Positions 4,849 through 9,779 of a DNA stretch of 9,779 nucleotides are shown here, in pieces. The translations under genes and the position numbers were made by a program. This stretch comes from an uncultured Methylococcaceae bacterium. GTDB lineage: Bacteria > Pseudomonadota > Gammaproteobacteria > Methylococcales > Methylomonadaceae. The DNA is taken from contig CAIUYS010000242.1 of the NCBI GenBank assembly GCA_903903365.1, positions 1 through 9,779 of the forward strand, in the 5' to 3' direction. How positions within the stretch are numbered: position 1 is the first letter of the stretch; each line of letters starts with the position of its first letter. The notes under the pieces are model-generated. The model made no database searches and had not been told where the DNA came from. It saw nothing but the letters and a program-made list of their open reading frames with translations.

Positions 4849-6762
4849 CTATAAATAAAGCGCCGAACCCAAAGCCATTAATTCACTTAAACCAGCAGGA
4901 TCTATTTGCCGATAAATACGCGCCTGCGGCAGGGCAGAAAAAATATCATGCGCGTGCCTAATCTGCAATGATTCGTTTTTTTTAATTGCTTTGCACAGCC
5001 CACAATCGCTATCTGGTGTAATCTGATTAATAAATAATGCGTTTGTCGCTATACCCAGTCGCTGTAAAGCACCTGTCATTTCGTAGGTTTTTTCTATCGC
5101 CAAATAAGTTGGAATAGTGACCGCATAGAGTCCCGCTTGTTCAATATTCTGTAACAGAATCCGCAAATTTTTTAATTCCCGTGAGAGCTTTACCAGACGC
5201 TCTGATAAATGCGGAAAACGCATAACTTTACGGTATTTCAGCAATAATGAGAAGAATATTTTCAACCAATCTCGAATCAATTCAGGTAATTCCAGCAACC
5301 GCAGCAAATGCCCGCTAGGCGCTGCATCTACAATTATCATATCATAACGCCCGCTGTCGAGATGATCCATAATAGTCGTTAATGCCATAATTTCATCCAG
5401 TCCGGGGGGAGCCAGATCGAGTAAGTGTTCCATCACTTCGCGATCAAAGGTAATATCTAAATTGGGTAAAACATCCTGTAAAAAACCCTCTAATTCTTGC
5501 CGGTAGTCACACCGAATTTTTTCAAAGTCCGCTTCTGCATTTATTTCTTGCGCATCAATTTTAAACATCACCGAAGTAGGCGTGTTTTGCACACTCACTC
5601 CCAAGCAATCACTCAGCGAATGCGCGGGGTCTGTGGAAAATATTAAAATACGCAACTGTGGATATTCACTGTGCAAGCGTAAAGCCGTAGCACAGGCCAA
5701 AGTCGTTTTACCCACCCCGCCTTTGCCTGCGAAAATCAATAACCGCAAGGTATCGGCAGGCAACGGAACTGGCTTCTCTACATGCAAAGGCAATTTATGA
5801 CTACTGATAGTCATCATAACCTCGCTTTTATCCAGTAACCGTATCTCAGACCACAAGCCATAAAGCTGATTGCCTCGTGGTTCTTCCGCAAGTAAAGGCA
5901 GCGTCCAAAACACCTGTTCAGGTAAGCGCCTGAACAGGTTTTTAAGTGCACGCATTTGTCTACTACGTTCAGCAAAACATATCGGACAATCATTGTCAGG
6001 AAACAATCGATTAACGACCAGCTCAGACATGAAAACCTTCCGCTGACTTAAGGCGTGGGCAAGATCAACGCTTTCTTCAACAATCATCGCTTCCGGTTGC
6101 ATCACTAAAATAAAATTACAACGCGCTGCATCCGCCATTAAGGTCTGCATGGTTTTTAATGAAGCATTCATGTCCAGTAAAAAAACATCCAAATGATCCA
6201 GTCGTTTATCACCGCCAAAATGGCTTCGCATATAGCGATGTTTAGCGAGCAACGTATCCAAAGCAATTAACCAGCGATGAATCAAATCAGGCATTTCCAA
6301 AAGCCGTAACGTATGACCCGTAGGGGCTGTATCTATAATAATACGATAGTAGGAATCTTCCTGAATCCACTTGGCAATTTCAAGATAAGCCGCTAATTCA
6401 TCCATACCGGGAAGCGCCGCATCCATTAAACCCTGGATGTCACTTTGATCGAGAAAAGTACCACGCTCGGCAATTTCTTTCAAGGACGCATCATGTTGCA
6501 ATTTAAACGCATGCAATGAATCTGCGGCGCTTAATTCACATACTTCCAAATTCTTTGGTAACACGACATCTGAGAGCATATTTTTCAATGAATGTGCAGG
6601 ATCGGTAGAGACCAATAAAAAAAGATGCTGTGGTTGTTCTTGCGCCAACTTTAAAGCAGTTGCACTTGCACAGGTACTTTTTCCTACGCCGCCCTTACCC
6701 CCAAAGAAGACCAGTTTTAGCGGCCCTTCCTGTAAAAATCCGGGATAAGTCATCGATTTCAT
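4849..6762 (-). CDS. Tandem ArsA/Get3-like ATPase of the gvp cluster, gvpW position
   Basis: 637 aa with two complete ArsA/Get3 halves joined by a linker near 310-340. Half 1 has the deviant Walker A GGKGGVGKST (21-30), switch I STDPAHSL (52-59), and switch II DTAPTGH (144-150). Half 2 has AGKGGVGKTT (345-354), STDPAHSL (376-383), and DAAPSGH (479-485). Both signature lysines are present, so both sites should bind ATP. Each half also has a CxxC (C259/C262 and C587/C590) placed as in Get3, where a zinc bridges the two subunits. This looks like a covalent Get3 pseudo-dimer more than an arsenite pump subunit, and no arsB or arsR is nearby. Get3 delivers hydrophobic tail-anchored proteins; handling of hydrophobic Gvp subunits is inferred. 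Its ATG overlaps the gvpG stop as ATGA. Serratia has gvpW here, but I do not remember its family well enough to assign the symbol. Confidence 0.9.
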   Translation of the reverse strand: MKSMTYPGFLQEGPLKLVFFGGKGGVGKSTCASATALKLAQEQPQHLFLLVSTDPAHSLKNMLSDVVLPKNLEVCELSAADSLHAFKLQHDASLKEIAERGTFLDQSDIQGLMDAALPGMDELAAYLEIAKWIQEDSYYRIIIDTAPTGHTLRLLEMPDLIHRWLIALDTLLAKHRYMRSHFGGDKRLDHLDVFLLDMNASLKTMQTLMADAARCNFILVMQPEAMIVEESVDLAHALSQRKVFMSELVVNRLFPDNDCPICFAERSRQMRALKNLFRRLPEQVFWTLPLLAEEPRGNQLYGLWSEIRLLDKSEVMMTISSHKLPLHVEKPVPLPADTLRLLIFAGKGGVGKTTLACATALRLHSEYPQLRILIFSTDPAHSLSDCLGVSVQNTPTSVMFKIDAQEINAEADFEKIRCDYRQELEGFLQDVLPNLDITFDREVMEHLLDLAPPGLDEIMALTTIMDHLDSGRYDMIIVDAAPSGHLLRLLELPELIRDWLKIFFSLLLKYRKVMRFPHLSERLVKLSRELKNLRILLQNIEQAGLYAVTIPTYLAIEKTYEMTGALQRLGIATNALFINQITPDSDCGLCKAIKKNESLQIRHAHDIFSALPQARIYRQIDPAGLSELMALGSALYL

Positions 6763-7097
6763 TTTGTTGCGTCCTCTTCGTCTTCGTCCTCGTCGTCCTC
6801 TTCGTCCTCTTCGTCTTCGTCTTCGTCTTCGTCTTCGTCTTCGTTATTATTGTCTTCGCCGATTAGATCATCCTCCTCATCTAATGCGTCTAATCTGTCC
6901 AACAATAAAGCTTCTTGTTGCTCAAATTCTTCTTCGGAAATCTCACCCGTTTCCAGTTGCATATAAAGCTCAGTTAGACTTTCACGAATTCGATCTGCCT
7001 CGCCAGACAATTCTTCTTCCGCCAGTTCGTGAATTTTTTTAAAAATCCAGTTGATCCCCTTAATAGGAGAGAACAGTATGTCATCGACCAGCAGCAT
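6759..7097 (-). CDS. gvpG: Gas vesicle protein GvpG with pure Asp/Glu tail
   Basis: 112 aa. The N-terminal part (MLLVDDILFSPIKGINWIFK, then a helix with EELSGEADRIRESLTELYMQLETGEISEEEFEQQEA to about residue 62) is a typical GvpG core: an alpha-helical, coiled-coil accessory protein that interacts with GvpF/L and is needed in minor amounts for assembly. Residues 86-109 are 24 consecutive Asp or Glu residues, which is long for this family and gives a polyanionic tail. The start follows a TGAGG that is also the gvpF stop region (GAGG, 7 nt spacing). The stop overlaps the start of the downstream ATPase (ATGA). Together these features make gvpF, gvpG and the ATPase a tightly coupled block. Confidence 0.92.
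   Translation of the reverse strand: MLLVDDILFSPIKGINWIFKKIHELAEEELSGEADRIRESLTELYMQLETGEISEEEFEQQEALLLDRLDALDEEDDLIGEDNNNEDEDEDEDEDEEDEEDDEDEDEEDATK
6771..6842 (-). repeat. GAx-triplet (GAA/GAC) microsatellite coding the GvpG acidic tail
   Basis: 72 bp made only of GA-purine or GA-C triplets on the coding strand, including a run of alternating GAC-GAA hexamers. It encodes the 24-residue Asp/Glu tail of GvpG. Changes by slipped-strand mispairing in steps of 3 or 6 would keep the gvpG frame and the overlap with the ATPase start. Confidence 0.85.
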
Positions 7098-7106
7098 GGC
7101 TTAACC

Positions 7107-7925
7107 TCAGCCAGAATGACCGCTACCGCTGCTAGCTAACTCTTTCTTCTTTGTTGGTGCGTGTAAATCCAACGTAATGAAATTATGCGGTGCCCACGGC
7201 CCGGTATAATCAAATAAATAAACATTATCAAATAACTTGGAAGCTTGAAAAACACCTTTAGCAAATTCATCCAGCCGTTTTCTTTCTACTAAACACGCCA
7301 GATTCATCACATCTTTTTCTCTTTTAACCGGCGTCTCAACAATGTCTTCACAATAATCGAACAACACCTCTTTTACTTTTTCGGTAAACTCTATTCTATC
7401 TGCAGTACGCAACGACTGGTATAAATTACCCAACCGAATCTTTTCATCACGGTGATCACCGTTATTGGCATTTCTATCCCAAATTTCATCGCGAGCTTCT
7501 TTCAGAACCGGATGCGAGGCAACATAATATTCATAAATATTAGCGACATCCCAAGAAACGCGTAAACCCATTTCCACGCGCCCATTCAGGCGCTCAAAAT
7601 GTTCTCTGATGGTTTTCTGGTTAGCGGCCAGTAAACTCTGTACGGCTTCAGCACTGCGAGCAATAACACCAAAACGCATCGGCAATACGGTATGATCTTC
7701 TGTCAGTGTATGCAATACGGCCTGATGGGCGCTGATATTGCGTCTGTCAGGACGCAACCGGCTACTAAGCGTATCACTCACCACAGCTCTTAAGCCGTTT
7801 TGATCAATGGCATAAACAGGCGCAGATTCAAGCCCCTGTATGTCGTATCTGGGCTTTAAGTCATCTGAAGCACAGAGAGCATAAAGCACTTTAGCTTGCC
7901 TGCTTCTGGATTTATCAATGCTCAC
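7107..7925 (-). CDS. gvpF: GvpF/GvpL-family gas vesicle protein
   Basis: 272 aa. Features of the GvpF/GvpL family run through the protein: KVLYALCASD near the start, GLRAVVSD, HQAVLHTLTEDHTVLPMRFGV (the best-conserved core, about 68-90), the MGLRVSWD strand, and LACLVER plus FDYTGPWAPHNFI near the C-terminus. GvpF/L proteins have a ferredoxin-like fold and contact GvpA; they are thought to act as nucleators or chaperones during early vesicle formation in the cytoplasm. The start is GTG at 7925, 6 nt after GAGGAG, and overlaps the stop of the small upstream ORF as GTGA, implying translational coupling. By position it is the gvpF1 of Serratia-type clusters. Further gvpF copies may lie beyond the left edge. 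Confidence 0.93.
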   Translation of the reverse strand: MSIDKSRSRQAKVLYALCASDDLKPRYDIQGLESAPVYAIDQNGLRAVVSDTLSSRLRPDRRNISAHQAVLHTLTEDHTVLPMRFGVIARSAEAVQSLLAANQKTIREHFERLNGRVEMGLRVSWDVANIYEYYVASHPVLKEARDEIWDRNANNGDHRDEKIRLGNLYQSLRTADRIEFTEKVKEVLFDYCEDIVETPVKREKDVMNLACLVERKRLDEFAKGVFQASKLFDNVYLFDYTGPWAPHNFITLDLHAPTKKKELASSGSGHSG

Positions 7926-8113
7926 AATGCTCTCCTCAGTAAAATACGTTTACCACTGGCTTGTTGAACGCGATTGAGACGCCGGTATTCTTCTGAACAA
8001 ATTCGTCCGTAATCAGCGAGAATTTGTGACTTACCCGTCATGTTAACGCAACCACGAAAACCTTTCAGCATACGCGGTGTACGGATATGAGCGATGGTGT
8101 GAATTTTGTTCAT
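7922..8113 (-). CDS. Small basic 63-aa protein between gvpV and gvpF, unknown function
   Basis: I do not recognise this protein. It reads MNKIHTIAHIRTPR at the start, is rich in Arg and Lys (for example RRLNRVQQASGKRILLRRAL at the end), has two Cys and no membrane segment. The evidence that it is real is contextual. ATG at 8113 follows GAGG by 8 nt. It begins 10 nt after the gvpV stop, and its TGA stop overlaps the GTG of gvpF in a GTGA. It therefore fills the gvpV-gvpF gap exactly and carries the ribosome site of gvpF in its last codons. A longer in-frame extension upstream would overlap gvpV and is unlikely. It may be a short adaptor that binds acidic partners such as the GvpG tail, but that is speculation. 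Confidence 0.7.
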   Translation of the reverse strand: MNKIHTIAHIRTPRMLKGFRGCVNMTGKSQILADYGRICSEEYRRLNRVQQASGKRILLRRAL

Positions 8114-8123
8114 GATGACAACC

Positions 8124-8438
8124 TCAATACTTGATTCGCAGACCCGAAGATTTTTTGTTCTCAGTTTGCTCCGGCTTACCGTTGCTGTAAACCAAGGCAC
8201 AAGATGCTGCTGCATCCGCAAGCAACTCTTCTTTTTCTTTATCAATAACCGCTATACGGCTATCAATGCTGGCAATACGTGATGATGCAACGTTACGTTC
8301 CAATGTTCTCCGCCAACGTTCCAATTCAAGCGCACCCACCTCAAAATAGTTACGGTATATTTGATGATCGCGACTCGATCTTCCTGAATGTGTTTTTATA
8401 TCTGTTACTGTCCGAGGGGGACGTGTAATGATTGCCAT
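8124..8438 (-). CDS. gvpV: Gas vesicle protein GvpV
   Basis: 104 aa, placed directly downstream of gvpN as in Serratia-type clusters. The protein has a basic N-terminus with a PPRTVTDIKTHSGR segment, then RNYFEVGALELERWRRTLER and a long charged helix (about 36-75), probably a coiled coil, and a polar Lys-rich tail. There are no membrane segments. GvpV is needed for vesicle formation in Serratia and its molecular role is not defined; a coiled-coil linker among minor proteins would fit. The ATG comes 7 nt after the gvpN stop, with GGAG 10 nt upstream inside the gvpN end. The family call rests on position and general resemblance. Confidence 0.82.
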   Translation of the reverse strand: MAIITRPPRTVTDIKTHSGRSSRDHQIYRNYFEVGALELERWRRTLERNVASSRIASIDSRIAVIDKEKEELLADAAASCALVYSNGKPEQTENKKSSGLRIKY

Positions 8439-8445
8439 GACGATA

Positions 8446-9438
8446 TTACTCCACTACTTTTATTTTTGTCGACACTTTAATTGCTTCTGAACCCAATGGC
8501 GGACAAATCTTACGAATAACATCATCAACCATGTCATGGAATATGGAATGTCCGGCATGTTGTATTTTGGCAGTTTCCATGCTTAAAACATCCTGGCAAA
8601 TCGCATGAAATAACTTGTCGCCATAGCGCGGTTTCATTCCTTGTATCTGTAGAATACGGGCAATAGCAATGCCTGCGCGTAATCCGTGTTTGGTTTCGTG
8701 ATCGTTACCACGTAACTCTCTAACTATATCTACGATGTATTCGGACTCTTTTAAGTCTAATTCGGAGCGGGCATGCAGTATCTGTAATTCAGTATCACGA
8801 TCTGCGAGACCGACATTGATAGTAATCATGCGGTTCATCAGAGCATCTTGGGTTTTGTGCGTACCCGCATATTCTTCAGGATTGGAAGTAAATATCGCAC
8901 GAAAGCCTGGGTGAACATCCATATAACCTTCTCCAGCCCCCCGTAAACCGGGTAGGTTCAAAATACCTTCTGACAACACAGACAACAGCACGTTGTTGGT
9001 GTCTGCCTTAGAGCGATTGAACTCGTCATAAATCAGCATGTCACCATTTCGGCAGGCCGTTGTTAATCGATTATCCACCCACATGCGGTTCATTTGTTCT
9101 TCAGTTTTAAGCACCGAATGAATGTAATTATCCACTAAACTGCTTTTACGATAACCAATGTCTTTACCTGTTAAATCGGAACTTACAAATTCTTCATTAC
9201 CTTGTAATAAAGTGACGGGGCGACCCCATTGTGCCGCGAGGTGAAATGCTAAGGTTGTTTTTCCTGTTCCAGAGGGCCCTGCAAAATGTACGGGATAACC
9301 TGCGTTCAGATAAACCAACGAGCGATCTATAATCTCCTTCACATACGAGGTGACTACAAAATGATCACTCGCTTCTGGAACGATAAGATCATCTTCTACT
9401 TCGTAATGTGAGCTTGAAACGGTTTTATTCTTAATCAT
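8446..9438 (-). CDS. gvpN: GvpN, MoxR-type AAA+ ATPase of gas vesicle assembly
   Basis: About 330 aa and a clear GvpN. The N-terminal VVTSYVKEIIDRSLVYLNAG precedes Walker A GPSGTGKT (54-61 from the start used here). Walker B is in DMLIYDEFNR (133-142). Sensor 1 is in FTSNPEEYAG, followed by ALMNRM with a likely Arg finger. GvpN is a cytoplasmic ATPase that promotes growth from small bicones to full cylinders and, in cyanobacteria, acts with GvpC. Two starts are possible. ATG at 9438 follows CAGGAG by 5 nt and is preferred. ATG at 9462 (8 residues longer) follows AAGGA by only 3 nt. A 252-nt gap separates it from the gene to the right. Confidence 0.95.
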   Translation of the reverse strand: MIKNKTVSSSHYEVEDDLIVPEASDHFVVTSYVKEIIDRSLVYLNAGYPVHFAGPSGTGKTTLAFHLAAQWGRPVTLLQGNEEFVSSDLTGKDIGYRKSSLVDNYIHSVLKTEEQMNRMWVDNRLTTACRNGDMLIYDEFNRSKADTNNVLLSVLSEGILNLPGLRGAGEGYMDVHPGFRAIFTSNPEEYAGTHKTQDALMNRMITINVGLADRDTELQILHARSELDLKESEYIVDIVRELRGNDHETKHGLRAGIAIARILQIQGMKPRYGDKLFHAICQDVLSMETAKIQHAGHSIFHDMVDDVIRKICPPLGSEAIKVSTKIKVVE

Positions 9439-9690
9439 GAATGCTCCTGTGCCAAACGGCATCTGTCCTTCCCTATAACAAGGGATAAAAAATCAACTAA
9501 ATGATCTTTGCTTAAGTATTGATGCGATGGCCCTGCATCCGTGTTTATAAATCCACGACCATTTACATTTTGAGTCTAACGTCTCAAAAGCCCCGCAACA
9601 TTACCAACTAAACCTTTAGCGCCCAAGAGGGCACTAAAGGTCTATGTAATAAACATTAATCGGCAATTGTCCTCAATTTGCATCAAGTCA
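9439..9690. other. 252-nt gap between the right-edge gene and gvpN
   Basis: Contains the strong hairpin at 9612-9641 and a possible alternative gvpN start (9462). No clear -35/-10 pair and no spaced sigma-54 element were found on the minus strand. It most likely acts at RNA level between the shell-gene transcript and the gvpN transcript. Confidence 0.5.
9612..9641 (-). terminator. Strong 13-bp hairpin downstream of the right-edge gene; partial terminator or mRNA stabiliser
   Basis: On the minus-strand transcript ACCUUUAGUGCCC pairs fully with GGGCGCUAAAGGU over a UCUU loop, giving 13 bp with one U-G wobble. The plus-strand transcript would have a C-A mismatch there, so the structure favours minus-strand function. 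It lies about 50 nt after the stop of the right-edge gene. The following bases are UUAGUU, not a proper U-run, so read-through into gvpN is expected. Confidence 0.65.
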
Positions 9691-9779
9691 CTATTTACCT
9701 TTCTTCGCGCCCAAAAAATTTCTAGGTGATTTATCAGGCTTTTTGGGTTTACTGCCTTCTGTTTGCCCAGTAAGAGCAG
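9691..9779 (-). CDS. C-terminal tail of a gene upstream of gvpN (possibly gvpC)
   Basis: An open frame enters from the right edge and ends at TAG (9691-9693), giving 28 residues ending PRNFLGAKKGK. The tail is Lys- and Pro-rich (SKPKKPDKSP). No conserved domain is visible in this piece. The supporting evidence is context: the same strand, ending about 50 nt before the strong hairpin, with the other two frames closed or less plausible. In the Serratia-type order the gene before gvpN is gvpC, but a GvpA paralogue with a tail is also possible. Confidence 0.5.
   Translation of the reverse strand, partial: ALTGQTEGSKPKKPDKSPRNFLGAKKGK

Noticed and set aside
4849..6762. Arsenic resistance operon
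   Set aside because: The ArsA-like ATPase is embedded in gvp genes with an ATGA overlap to gvpG, and no arsB, arsR, arsC or arsD is present.
6771..6842. CRISPR or tandem-repeat array
   Set aside because: The repeat is a coding triplet repeat in gvpG with no spacers.
9449..9456. TTTGGCAC on the minus strand near the gvpN start, like a sigma-54 -24 box
   Set aside because: No GC dinucleotide at the required 10-nt spacing from GG; it lies between the two candidate gvpN starts and overlaps the Shine-Dalgarno.

Overview
The window is the central part of a gas vesicle (gvp) gene cluster. Every convincing gene is on the minus strand, so transcription runs from the right edge to the left. Gene content and order match, from memory, the Serratia sp. 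ATCC 39006 type of cluster (gvpA1-C-N-V-F1-G-W-A2-K-X-A3-Y-gvrA-gvpH-gvpZ). This points to a gas-vacuolate Proteobacterium, most likely a Gammaproteobacterium with moderate to low GC. The sequence does not fix the genus.

Layout in transcription order. At the right edge is the Lys-rich C-terminal tail of a gene (perhaps gvpC), followed by a 252-nt gap with a strong strand-asymmetric hairpin (9612-9641). Then come gvpN (AAA+ ATPase), gvpV, a previously hidden 63-aa basic ORF, gvpF/L, gvpG with a pure Asp/Glu tail, a 637-aa tandem ArsA/Get3-like ATPase (gvpW position), a 65-aa GvpA-family minor shell protein, gvpK, an 87-aa TPR-like protein with a perfect Shine-Dalgarno, a 109-aa GvpA/GvpJ-family protein, a protein made of six CxxC motifs (DnaJ zinc-finger-like), and a 192-aa protein of unknown function. 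After a 391-nt AT-rich gap come gvrA (NtrC-type sigma-54 activator), gvpH (Hsp20-like), and the first 28 codons of a CDC48/VAT-type AAA+ ATPase that runs off the left edge.

How the genes work together. The main ribbed shell protein GvpA is presumably encoded beyond the right edge. The window holds assembly and regulation: nucleating or minor shell proteins (GvpA paralogues, GvpF, GvpG, GvpK, GvpV), the growth-related ATPase GvpN, and an activator. An unusually rich set of chaperone-like proteins is also present: Hsp20, a DnaJ-type zinc finger without a J domain, a TPR protein, a Get3-like ATPase with CxxC pairs, and a Cdc48-like unfoldase. Several genes are translationally coupled by ATGA/GTGA overlaps (gvpG-gvpW, 63-aa ORF-gvpF, gvrA-gvpH).

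The most interesting idea is that the Get3-like, TPR and DnaJ-finger proteins form a dedicated pathway for handling the very hydrophobic, aggregation-prone shell subunits, by analogy with the eukaryotic GET system. This is inference from domain content only.
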